Of a stretch of 64,000 nt of DNA, positions 42,597 to 50,542 are shown one piece after another (within the stretch, counting starts at the first letter, position 1; each line of letters opens with the position of its first letter). Position numbers and translations under genes: made by a program. Source of the stretch: an uncultured Pseudoflavonifractor sp. (GTDB lineage: Bacteria > Bacillota > Clostridia > Oscillospirales > Oscillospiraceae); assembly GCA_947644625.1 (NCBI GenBank), contig CANRZY010000001.1, positions 1 through 64,000 on the forward strand, read 5' to 3'. The notes below the pieces were generated by a model. It was given only the letters and a program-made list of their open reading frames with translations. It did no database searches and had not been told where the DNA came from.

Positions 42597-43421
42597 ATGA
42601 GCCATTCCTTCGCCCAGTATCAGGAAAGCGCCAACTACATTTCCTCCCGCCTCAAGGGCTTTGTCCCAGATATCGCCATGGTCCTGGGCTCCGGTCTGGG
42701 CTTTTTGGGAGATGAGGTGGAAAGCCCTGCCGTCATTCCCTATGGGGACATTCCCCATTTTAAGGTCTCCACTGCTCCCGGCCACGCCGGACAGTTGGTG
42801 TGTGGAACTCTCTCCGGCAAAAAGGTAGCCGTCATGCAGGGCCGAATGCACCATTATGAGGGTTACTCCTTTGAGGAGGTCAGCTACGCCGTCCGGGTAT
42901 TGAAGCTGGTAGGCTGCTCCACGCTTCTTCTCACCAACGCCGCCGGGTGCGTCAACAGGGATTGGAACGTGGGCGATATCATGCTCATCACCGACCACAT
43001 CAAGTTCTTTTTGGAATCTCCCCTCCGGGGAGAGAACCTTCCCCAGTTCGGCCCCCGCTTCCCCGACATGTCCCACGTCTACACTCCCGCCCTTCAGACC
43101 GCAGCCCGTCAAAGCGCAAAGGAGCTGGGTCTTCCCTTGCGGGAGGGGGTGTACTGCTACTTTCCTGGCCCCCAGTTTGAGACCCCGGCGGAGGTCCGTG
43201 CCGCCCGGATCCTGGGCGCCGACGCGGTGGGCATGTCCACCGCTCCCGAAGCCATCACCGCCGCCCACGCGGGGATGAACGTGCTGGGCTTTACCCTTCT
43301 TTCCAACATGGCTGCCGGGATCCTGGACCAACCCCTTTCCGGGGAGGAGGTCAACGCCACGGCGGAGCGGAGTAAAGGAAAATTCTCCCAGCTTATTTTA
43401 AAGTGTCTGGAAAAGATATAG
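42597..43421 (+). CDS. punA: purine nucleoside phosphorylase
   Basis: 274 residues, the trimeric PNP-I length. Cleaves (deoxy)inosine and guanosine with phosphate. MVLGSGLGFLGD is the phosphate loop; MQGRMHHYEGY and YCYFPGPQFETPAEVRA hold the active-site His and Glu; GMSTAPEAITA follows. Start MSHSFAQYQ at 42597. Followed 49 bases later by an adenosine-type deaminase, which fits a nucleoside salvage pair. Confidence 0.93.
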   Translation: MSHSFAQYQESANYISSRLKGFVPDIAMVLGSGLGFLGDEVESPAVIPYGDIPHFKVSTAPGHAGQLVCGTLSGKKVAVMQGRMHHYEGYSFEEVSYAVRVLKLVGCSTLLLTNAAGCVNRDWNVGDIMLITDHIKFFLESPLRGENLPQFGPRFPDMSHVYTPALQTAARQSAKELGLPLREGVYCYFPGPQFETPAEVRAARILGADAVGMSTAPEAITAAHAGMNVLGFTLLSNMAAGILDQPLSGEEVNATAERSKGKFSQLILKCLEKI

Positions 43422-43470
43422 GATTATATAAACCGACATCCCCTATACCTTCCTTTCCAAAGGAGTTTAT

Positions 43471-44769
43471 ATGAATATCCTCTTTCAAAACGTTACCGCC
43501 CTGCTGATGGATCCGGCCCGGACCGTTCTTTCCAACGCCTATATAGCGGTGGAGAAGGGCCGGATCGCCTCGGTGGGGACCGAAAAGCCTGCCGGATGCT
43601 TTGACCGGACCATCGACGGCAAGGGCGGGATCCTGATGCCTGGCCTTGTCAACTGCCACGCCCACACCGCCATGACCGCCATGCGGGGATACGGGGACGG
43701 CCACGACCTGCACGCTTGGCTCCATGACTATATTTTTCCCGTAGAGGCCCGTTGGGACGACCGGGCTATCCGCGCCTGCACCGACCTGGGACTCATGGAG
43801 ATGATCGCCTCGGGCACTACCTGCCTTGCCGATATGTATATGCGCATGAATACCGTGGGACAGGCTATGGCCGACGCGGGCATTTCCGCCAACCTCTGCA
43901 ACGGCGCCATTTTCTTTGGCGAGGAATTCTCCCCCGCCGCCTGTGACGACTGCCGGAAGCAGGAGGAGCTTTTCTCCGCCTGGCACGGCTATGACGACGG
44001 TCGCATTCAGGTGGACGCCGCCCTCCACGCCGAATATACCTCCACCCCCGCCCTGTGGGATTGGATCGCCGACTTTGCCAAGAGCCGCGGCCTTGGTATG
44101 CACGTCCACATCTCTGAGACCCGGAAGGAGCACGGGGAATGCAAGGCCCACTGGGGCAAGACCCCCATAGAGGCTCTGGCGGAACGGGGCGTTTTTGACG
44201 TTCGGGCCATTGCCGCCCACTGTGTTTTTACCGAGCCTGAGGATTGGGCCATTATGGCCCAAAAGGGGATCTCCGCCGTCCACAATCCCGCCTCCAACCT
44301 GAAGCTGGGCTCCGGGGTGGCCCCGGTGGGACAGCTTTTAAAGGCGGGAGTCAACGTGGCCCTGGGCACCGACGGGGTATCCTCCAATAACTGCACCGAT
44401 CTTTTTGAAGACATGAAGCTGACGGTCCTCCTCCAGAACGGAGTCCATGAGGATCCTTTGGCTCTCGCTGCATGGGACGCGCTGGAAATGGGCACCATCC
44501 ATGGTGCAAGGGCCTTGGGCCGGGAGGCGGGAGCCATTGCTCCGGGACTTTGGGCCGACCTCATCCTTCTGGATCCTGACGCGGTCAACCTGATCCCCTG
44601 CCATGACGCGGCCAACAACATCGTCTACTCCGCCCATGGCTCCAATGTGAGATTGAATATGTGCCGGGGCAGGGTCATATATGAACAGGGGGAGTTTCTT
44701 ACCATTGACAGGGAAAAGACCCTGGCCGAGGTGAGGGGCTACGCCATCCCGCTACTGTTCGGAAAATGA
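43471..44769 (+). CDS. mtaD: amidohydrolase, 5'-methylthioadenosine/S-adenosylhomocysteine deaminase type
   Basis: 432 residues. Deaminates adenine nucleosides such as methylthioadenosine, S-adenosylhomocysteine or 5'-deoxyadenosine. Metal motif GLVNCHAHTAMTAMRG, then GMHVHISETRKE, VFDVRAIAAHCVF and LGTDGVSSNN match the COG0402 MtaD/TrzA branch. Start at 43471 follows AAAGGAGTTTAT. With the upstream PNP it would turn adenosine-like compounds into bases for salvage. The exact nucleoside is not determined; the symbol is by family. Confidence 0.88.
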   Translation: MNILFQNVTALLMDPARTVLSNAYIAVEKGRIASVGTEKPAGCFDRTIDGKGGILMPGLVNCHAHTAMTAMRGYGDGHDLHAWLHDYIFPVEARWDDRAIRACTDLGLMEMIASGTTCLADMYMRMNTVGQAMADAGISANLCNGAIFFGEEFSPAACDDCRKQEELFSAWHGYDDGRIQVDAALHAEYTSTPALWDWIADFAKSRGLGMHVHISETRKEHGECKAHWGKTPIEALAERGVFDVRAIAAHCVFTEPEDWAIMAQKGISAVHNPASNLKLGSGVAPVGQLLKAGVNVALGTDGVSSNNCTDLFEDMKLTVLLQNGVHEDPLALAAWDALEMGTIHGARALGREAGAIAPGLWADLILLDPDAVNLIPCHDAANNIVYSAHGSNVRLNMCRGRVIYEQGEFLTIDREKTLAEVRGYAIPLLFGK

Positions 44770-44822
44770 AAGCAGGGCCGGATGATCCATCCGGCCAAAT
44801 CGTCCCAGGAAAGGCTGTGGAA

Positions 44823-46460
44823 ATGTTGTCTGAATCCCAAAAAAAGAGCACCTTCTTTGGGGGAGCCGCCATTCTGGCGGTGAGCTCCATCCTGGTAAAG
44901 GTCATCGGCGCCATCTACCGGATCCCCCTGGGCCGGATCCTTCCCGACGACGTGATGGGAGATTATAACGCCGCCTACAATATCTATAATCTCTTTCTCA
45001 CCATCTCCACCGCAGGACTGCCTGTGGCCCTCAGCAAGTCTATCTCCGAGGCCAACGCTCTGGGCCGGAAGAACCAGGTGGAACGCACCTTCCGGGTGGC
45101 CCTTACCACCTTTCTCACCCTGGGACTTATCAGCTTTTTCTGCATGACCGTGCTGGCCGCCCCCCTGGCCCAGCACGCCATCAGCAACCCCAAGGCGGTG
45201 AACTGTATCATCGCCCTGGCCCCCTCGGTGCTGTGCGTATGTATCATGTCCGCTTTCCGGGGCTATTTCCAGGGGCATTTCAATATGGTCCCCACCGGAG
45301 TATCCCAGATCATTGAGGCGGGCTCCAAGCTGCTGGTGGGCCTTGCCCTGGCCGTATTTTTTATGAAGCAATTCGGGGAATTTTACGGCTCGGTGGGCGC
45401 CATTATCGGCGTCTCCTTCGGAAGCGTTGTGGCTCTTCTTTTCATTATCGTCCTCTACTTCCGCCAGCGCAGCCGCTCCCGCCAGGAGCGCTCCGGGGAT
45501 CAGCCGGATCCTTCGGGGACCATCTTTGCCAATCTGATGCGCCTAGCCATCCCCATCACCTTGGGCTCGGCAGCCACCTCCATCGTCACCCTGATCGATA
45601 CCAAGCTGGTCAACAGCCAGCTTACCACCGTATTTCAGAAGGTGGACGGCCTTCTTTTGAATCCCGACGGCACCGGTCCCGCCCTGGACGCCGCCAGGAG
45701 CCTTTACGGGATCTACTCCAAGACCATGTCCATCTATAACCTCCCCTTCTCCATGATGGTCCCCCTCACCGCCTGCATCATTCCCGCCGTGTCCGCCGCT
45801 CTGACCCGCCGGGACCGGAAGGAGGCCCAACTGGTCAGTGAGTCCGCCCTGCGGATCGGCCTTTTGGTGGCCCTTCCCATGGGCATGGGACTCTTTGCCC
45901 TGGGCGGGCCCATCATGGGCTTCCTCTTCCCCGCCATTGACGTGGACATTGCCGGGCCCCTTCTCTCCGTGCTGGGTCTTGCCTCCATTTTCGTAGCGCT
46001 TCAGCTCCTTTGCAACTCTATTCTTCAGGCCAACAACATGGTCAATCTTCCCATTGTGGCCGTGGTGATCGGCGGGATCGTCAAAATCATTGTCAACTAT
46101 ATTCTGGTGGGCAACCCGGAGATCCGTATCAACGGCGCTCCCGTAGGCACCCTTTGCTGCTTCATTGTGGTGGATCTGCTGGAGATCCTTATTATCCGCC
46201 GGGCCATCCCCAAGCCCCCCAGCGTCCTCCGGGCCGCCGCCAAGCCCCTTCTGGCCTCCCTGGTCATGGGCGCCGCCGCCTGGGCCTCTTACGGGCTTTT
46301 CCACCGTTTCCTGGGCAACTCCCTGTCCACTGTGGGGGCCATCGGCATTGGCGTTGTAGTCTACACCGTTCTTGTTCTGGCCCTGCGCACCATTACAAAA
46401 GAGGATCTGGCCCTTATGCCCAAGGGAGATAAGATCGGCAGGATCCTTCACATAGGGTAA
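44823..46460 (+). CDS. SpoVB-family polysaccharide flippase
   Basis: 545 residues, about 14 membrane segments. MLSESQKKSTFFGGAAILAVSS and KVIGAIYRIPLGRIL are typical of SpoVB/YabM; AGLPVALSKSISEANA and ETLIDTKLV-like segments follow. Position directly before mazG matches the spoVB/yabM-yabN order of Firmicutes. Start ATG at 44823 after AGGAAAGG; an ATG at 44766 overlaps the previous stop (ATGA) and is possible. Probably moves a lipid-linked envelope precursor, in spore formers for the cortex. Confidence 0.9.
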   Translation: MLSESQKKSTFFGGAAILAVSSILVKVIGAIYRIPLGRILPDDVMGDYNAAYNIYNLFLTISTAGLPVALSKSISEANALGRKNQVERTFRVALTTFLTLGLISFFCMTVLAAPLAQHAISNPKAVNCIIALAPSVLCVCIMSAFRGYFQGHFNMVPTGVSQIIEAGSKLLVGLALAVFFMKQFGEFYGSVGAIIGVSFGSVVALLFIIVLYFRQRSRSRQERSGDQPDPSGTIFANLMRLAIPITLGSAATSIVTLIDTKLVNSQLTTVFQKVDGLLLNPDGTGPALDAARSLYGIYSKTMSIYNLPFSMMVPLTACIIPAVSAALTRRDRKEAQLVSESALRIGLLVALPMGMGLFALGGPIMGFLFPAIDVDIAGPLLSVLGLASIFVALQLLCNSILQANNMVNLPIVAVVIGGIVKIIVNYILVGNPEIRINGAPVGTLCCFIVVDLLEILIIRRAIPKPPSVLRAAAKPLLASLVMGAAAWASYGLFHRFLGNSLSTVGAIGIGVVVYTVLVLALRTITKEDLALMPKGDKIGRILHIG

Positions 46461-46517
46461 CATAACTCCGCCTTTTGCCAATGTTATGGTAACAAAGGCA
46501 AAAAATTCAGTAATTTC

Positions 46518-46542
46518 AAGGGTTTTTTCCGAAAAAACCCTT
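46518..46542 (+). other. palindromic hairpin before mazG
   Basis: AAGGGTTTTTT and AAAAAACCCTT form an 11-bp inverted repeat 17 bases before the mazG start. It could be a weak terminator or a translation-limiting hairpin. Confidence 0.5.
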
Positions 46543-46559
46543 GCAGTTGGAGGCAAAAT

Positions 46560-47348
46560 ATGATAGATTTTGTAAGGAAAAATTCCTATGACCTGAAGGA
46601 CCTGGAGAAAATCGTCTCCATCCTCCGCGCTCCGGGGGGGTGCCCCTGGGATGCCGAGCAGGATCACAAAAGCCTGCGCCGGGCCCTGCTGGAGGAAAGC
46701 TGTGAGGTCATTGAGGCCATCAATGAAGAGGACCCCGATCATTTGAAGGAAGAGTTGGGCGACGTGCTTCTCCAGGTGGTCTTTCACGCCGACATCGAGC
46801 GGGAGGAAGGCCGTTTTGACCTGAACGCTGTAGCCGACGGGGTCTCCAAAAAGCTGATCTTCCGCCACCCCCATGTTTTTGGGGATGTGGAGGTAGCAGA
46901 CAGCGCGGAAGTGCTGGTAAACTGGGACGCTTTGAAGCGGCAGGAAAAGGATCAGGAGACCTACACCGACACCCTTACCGCCGTGGCAAAGTCCCTCCCC
47001 GCCCTGTGGCGGGCGGAGAAGGTGCAGAAAAAGGCGAAAAAGGCCGGTTTCGACTGGCCGGACTGTACCGGTGCGGTGGACAAGCTGTCTGAGGAATTGG
47101 ACGAGCTGAAGGAGGCTATTGCCCAGGGGAGCAACATGGAGGAAGAACTGGGCGACCTTCTTTTCTCCGTGGTCAACGTCTCCCGGTTCCTGAAGGCTGA
47201 CCCAGAAGAAGCCCTGAACACCGCCACCGAGAAGTTTATTTCCCGCTTCGCCAAAGTGGAACGAATGGCTCTCAGCCAGGGAAAGGATATGGCCCAAATG
47301 TCCTTGGAGGAGCTGGACAAGCTCTGGGAGCAGGCAAAGCTGACTTAA
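46560..47348 (+). CDS. mazG: nucleoside triphosphate pyrophosphohydrolase
   Basis: 262 residues, the length of E. coli MazG with two MazG domains. House-cleaning hydrolysis of NTPs to NMPs. First domain: LRAPGGCPWDAEQDHKSLR, then the Mg-binding EESCEVIEAINEEDPDHLKEELGD. Second: KKAGFDWPDCTGAVDKL and EELGDLLFSVVNVSRF. Unlike Bacillus YabN it has no N-terminal methyltransferase domain. TTGGAGG lies before the ATG. Confidence 0.95.
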   Translation: MIDFVRKNSYDLKDLEKIVSILRAPGGCPWDAEQDHKSLRRALLEESCEVIEAINEEDPDHLKEELGDVLLQVVFHADIEREEGRFDLNAVADGVSKKLIFRHPHVFGDVEVADSAEVLVNWDALKRQEKDQETYTDTLTAVAKSLPALWRAEKVQKKAKKAGFDWPDCTGAVDKLSEELDELKEAIAQGSNMEEELGDLLFSVVNVSRFLKADPEEALNTATEKFISRFAKVERMALSQGKDMAQMSLEELDKLWEQAKLT

Positions 47349-47411
47349 CGGCCAAACGGCCTTAAGTATATTTGGTGGAATACCGCCGAGAAAAAATAGG
47401 AGGAAACAACA

Positions 47412-47687
47412 ATGAACAAAGCTGAACTCATCAACGCCGCCGCCGACAAGGCCGGCCTGTCCAAGAAGGACACTGAGACTGCCGTCAACGCCATGATCGA
47501 CGTGATCACCAAGGCCCTGGCCGACGGTGACAAGGTCCAGCTGGTCGGTTTTGGCTCTTTTGAGGTCCGCAGCCGCGCCGCTCGCGTGGGCCGCAACCCC
47601 AAGACCAAGGAGACCATCAATATTGCCGCTTCCAAGGTCCCCGCTTTCAAGCCCGGCAAGGCTCTGAAGGACATCGTGGCCGGCTAA
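47412..47687 (+). CDS. hup: HU-family nucleoid protein
   Basis: 91 residues. [20 protein letters not shown] and [24 protein letters not shown] are the canonical HU fold with the DNA-grasping arm and Pro (RNPKT). GGAGG precedes the ATG by seven bases. It lies between mazG and rqcP as in many Clostridia. Confidence 0.97.
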   Translation: MNKAELINAAADKAGLSKKDTETAVNAMIDVITKALADGDKVQLVGFGSFEVRSRAARVGRNPKTKETINIAASKVPAFKPGKALKDIVAG

Positions 47688-47707
47688 GCGCTTTTCTTTT
47701 CACGCAG

Positions 47708-47737
47708 AACGGCTCCGGGAAACCGGGGCCGTTTTTG
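47708..47737 (+). terminator. terminator after hup
   Basis: AACGGCTCCGG and CCGGGGCCGTT followed by TTTG. Confidence 0.8.
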
Positions 47738-47768
47738 TTCCAATTCCCTTTTCAGGAGGTAGCTTTGT

Positions 47769-48011
47769 ATGCGGCTTGACAAGTGGCTCAAGAATTCCCG
47801 CTTAATCAAACGGCGCTCCATCGCCAACGAGGCCTGCGACGCGGGTAAGGTCACCGTGGGCGGCCGGGTGGTCAAAGCCTCCTACGAGGTAAAGCCCGGA
47901 GACGTGCTGGAGCTGAAATTCGGCGAACGCCTCACCCGTGTCAGGGTCCTCTCCGTCCAGGAGATCGTAGGCAAAGCCGACGCCGCGGAGATGTATGAAG
48001 AGGTGCGGTAA
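47769..48011 (+). CDS. rqcP: S4-domain RNA-binding protein RqcP
   Basis: 80 residues, a lone S4 domain: MRLDKWLKNSRLIKRRSIANEAC, GKVTVGGRVVKASYEVKPGDVLE. Matches RqcP (YabO), which works with RqcH in ribosome quality control on 50S subunits. CAGGAGGTAGCTTTGT precedes the ATG. In many spore formers yabP, yabQ and divIC follow; here they do not. Confidence 0.92.
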   Translation: MRLDKWLKNSRLIKRRSIANEACDAGKVTVGGRVVKASYEVKPGDVLELKFGERLTRVRVLSVQEIVGKADAAEMYEEVR

Positions 48012-48037
48012 ATGGGAATTTATGGCGGGAGGTGCAA

Positions 48038-48107
48038 GCGGGCCGGTTTAGAACCGGCCCCTACGAAAGGAGTACGGTATGTAGGGGCGGGTTCCAAACC
48101 CGCCCGC
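48038..48107. repeat. palindromic element related to the GTAGGGG family, 70-base copy
   Basis: GCGGGCCGGTTTAGAACC and the downstream GTAGGGGCGGGTTCC...CCGC arm pair imperfectly. A flanking AATTTAT...GGG motif occurs in inverted form on either side (near 48017 and 48131), suggesting a larger element with terminal repeats. Confidence 0.6.
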
Positions 48108-48159
48108 CCAGGCATGGGACCACCCACCTATAAATTTTTATTTTCCCCTCATTTCACAA

Positions 48160-48193
48160 AACGGTCCCCCTGTCCAAACCAGGACAGGGGGAC
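48160..48193 (-). terminator. terminator of flavoprotein 3
   Basis: Minus-strand GTCCCCCTGTCC and GGACAGGGGGAC followed by CGTTTTG. Confidence 0.85.
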
Positions 48194-48217
48194 TGCATTT
48201 TTATTCCTTCCGCTTGC

Positions 48218-50323
48218 TTATTTCGCTGCGGCGTTGGCGCCGGCGATCTTGCCGAAGGTCAGGGCGTCGGGCACGGCGTTGCCGCCCACCCGGTTGGTAC
48301 CGTGGATACCTCCGGTGACCTCACCGGCGGCGTACAGGCCCGCGATAACCTGGCCCTTGGTGTTCAGGACCTCAGCGTTGCCGTTGATCTCCAGGCCGCC
48401 CATGGTGTGGTGGACGCAGGGAGTGAAGGCTACAGCGTAGAAGGGCCCCTCCTCGATGGTGTTCTCCCAGAGGGTACGGCCGAACTCGTCGGGCTTACCG
48501 GCTTTCACCAGCTTGTTGAACTCAGCGATGGTGGCCTCCAGAGTATCAGCGGGCACGCCGATGGTCTCAGCCAGCTCGGCCAGGGTCTCGCCCCGGTAGA
48601 TCATACCGTATGCCACCTGGCCGTCCAGACCGGCCTGAGCCATGCGGAGGGTAGCCTCCTTATTGTCGCAGATCCCGTAAAACATCTGGTTGGTCTGAGC
48701 CAGAGCGCCGGCGGCCAGCACGTCACGGCGGCCATCCTCTGCCACATACCGCTTACCCTCCTGGTTGACGAAGGCGGTACTGTTCACGTAGCCGGAGATA
48801 CCACCGCCTGAGACGGAGTTCAGCGGCATCAGCTGGATCCAGCCCATGCCCACCAGGTTGGCGTCCACACCCAGGCCCATGGTGATTCCATCGCCGGTGG
48901 CGCCGGGGGTGTTGTTGGTGCCCAGCTTATCAATGTTCTCCCACTTATTGCCTTCCGCGTTGTACTCAGTGCGCATTTCCACGTTGGCCGCAAAGCCGCC
49001 GGTGGCCAGGATCACGCCCTTATTGGCGGTGACGGTGACCGTCTCACCCTTGGCGTTGGTAATGACAGCTCCGGTCACCTTTCCATTGGTATTGACCAGG
49101 CTTTCCGCCTTGGTGTCCAAGTAGATCTTGACGCCGGCTTCCCGGGCGGCGTTCTCCAGAGCGGCCACGATCTGAGCGCCGCTGGCGTCGGGAGTGGTCT
49201 GGTGAGACCGGTTCCACAGGGCGCCCACCACGGTACTCACCTCGTCGGACCAATTGACGCCGTTGTCGGTGAGCCAGTGGAGGGTATCCAGGGTGTTGGT
49301 GGTCAGGGTGCGGATCTGGGACACGTTGCCCAGGTAGTCGCCCGCATCCAGGGTCTGGAGGGCATGCCACTCAGGAGTGTCAAAGAGGTTGGTGCGGCCG
49401 GACTTCTTGTACTCGTCCCACTGCTTCTGGACGTCGGCTTTCAGCGCGGCGTGCTCAGAGCTCTCGTCCTTGTGGGCCAGAAGGCCCTCCACAGTGGTGG
49501 AGAGAGACTCGGTCATGGGGTTACCGGCCTGCCCCTCGGGGTCATAGGTGTTGAAGGCTCCGCCGCAGCGGAAGGTGTTGCCGCCCAGGGCAGACAGCTT
49601 CTCTACCAGGACCACGTTGGCACCGCCCTGAGCTGCGGACAGGGCGGCGCTGAGGCCGGCTCCACCGCCGCCTACCACCAGAATGTCAACGGTGGAGGTC
49701 TCCAGGGCGTCGATCTTCTTCTCCCCCACGGGAGCGGCCTTCAGGGCCTCCACATTGCCGCCGGCCAGCTTGACGCATTCGGCCACGGCGTTCAGGATCG
49801 CATCGGAAGTGAGGGTAGCGCCGGAGATGGCGTCCACACCCAGGCTCTGGTACTCCACAATGGCGCTAGGGATGGTCTCAAAGGCCGCGTCGCTGATGCC
49901 CTGGGTCTCGGCATGGCCCGTGACCTCCACCTTGGTGATGGCGCTATCCGAAAAGGTGACCGCCAACTCCACCAGGCCGTTGCGTCCCTGGGCGCTGGCA
50001 CTGTAAGTACCGGCCTTGTAGCCCTCCGCGGGAGCGGTGAAGTTCGGTACGTTCACCAGTGTGGCGGTGTTAGGATCATCATTGTCCCATACCACCTCAA
50101 TATCCAAAAGCTCGCTGAGGTAGCGAAGGGGCACGTAGGTAGCCCCGTCGTAGGCAAATACCTCGGCAGGGGTCCCGTCCGACTTGGTGGGGGTGACGGC
50201 CTGTCCGTTGATGGTCATATCCATGGGGGTAACGGAGATGCTCTTCTCCGCACCGGCCGCCAGAGCGGCTGTCCCCAGGACCATGACGCAGGCCAGGGCC
50301 ATGGCTGTGAAACGTTTCTTCAT
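48218..50323 (-). CDS. secreted FMN/FAD-dependent reductase 3, fumarate/urocanate-reductase-like
   Basis: 701 residues. Signal peptide (1-23), the shared stalk domain (27-95), one FMN-binding domain with covalent-FMN motif DAISGAT (164-170), then the FAD_binding_2 reductase (GGGGAG at 218). Active-site signature present: EDGRRDVLAAG, HHTMGGLEI and HGTNRVGGNAVPDAL. So it probably reduces a C=C acceptor, as reductase 2 does, but their catalytic domains differ enough to expect a different substrate. Start 50323 after AAAAGGAGAGGACTCGT; the track ORF runs upstream. It has its own promoter with a different palindrome. Confidence 0.92.
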   Translation of the reverse strand: MKKRFTAMALACVMVLGTAALAAGAEKSISVTPMDMTINGQAVTPTKSDGTPAEVFAYDGATYVPLRYLSELLDIEVVWDNDDPNTATLVNVPNFTAPAEGYKAGTYSASAQGRNGLVELAVTFSDSAITKVEVTGHAETQGISDAAFETIPSAIVEYQSLGVDAISGATLTSDAILNAVAECVKLAGGNVEALKAAPVGEKKIDALETSTVDILVVGGGGAGLSAALSAAQGGANVVLVEKLSALGGNTFRCGGAFNTYDPEGQAGNPMTESLSTTVEGLLAHKDESSEHAALKADVQKQWDEYKKSGRTNLFDTPEWHALQTLDAGDYLGNVSQIRTLTTNTLDTLHWLTDNGVNWSDEVSTVVGALWNRSHQTTPDASGAQIVAALENAAREAGVKIYLDTKAESLVNTNGKVTGAVITNAKGETVTVTANKGVILATGGFAANVEMRTEYNAEGNKWENIDKLGTNNTPGATGDGITMGLGVDANLVGMGWIQLMPLNSVSGGGISGYVNSTAFVNQEGKRYVAEDGRRDVLAAGALAQTNQMFYGICDNKEATLRMAQAGLDGQVAYGMIYRGETLAELAETIGVPADTLEATIAEFNKLVKAGKPDEFGRTLWENTIEEGPFYAVAFTPCVHHTMGGLEINGNAEVLNTKGQVIAGLYAAGEVTGGIHGTNRVGGNAVPDALTFGKIAGANAAAK

Positions 50324-50370
50324 ACGAGTCCTCTCCTTTTTCTGTTCATAATTTTGTGGCATTTTGCCAA

Positions 50371-50412
50371 AATGAACGAATTCATTATACACCTGTTGTT
50401 TTACTTTGTAAA
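50371..50412 (-). promoter_or_regulatory. promoter of flavoprotein 3 with palindrome overlapping the -10
   Basis: Minus-strand TTTACA, 17 bp, TATAAT (50384-50412). AATGAA-TTCG-TTCATT (50371-50386) overlaps the end of the -10, a repressor position typical for TetR-like sites. No regulator gene is adjacent. Confidence 0.75.
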
Positions 50413-50447
50413 TTATAACTTTGCTCTTTTTCCTCCAAAATTTCAAA

Positions 50448-50487
50448 AAGAAACGCCGGACCGTGGAAGCCCTCTCCTCCGGTCCGG
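50448..50487 (-). terminator. terminator of htpG
   Basis: Minus-strand CCGGACCG and CGGTCCGG around a longer loop, followed by CGTTTCTTTTTG. Confidence 0.7.
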
Positions 50488-50542
50488 CCCTGTCCCGCAG
50501 GGACGGACTGTCAGCCGCCCCCGCAAAAGCTTTTTCCCATGA

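Noticed and set aside
45543-47297. 584-codon minus-strand ORF across the SpoVB-like and mazG genes
   Set aside because: It runs across two well-supported genes and their gap, with low-complexity composition.
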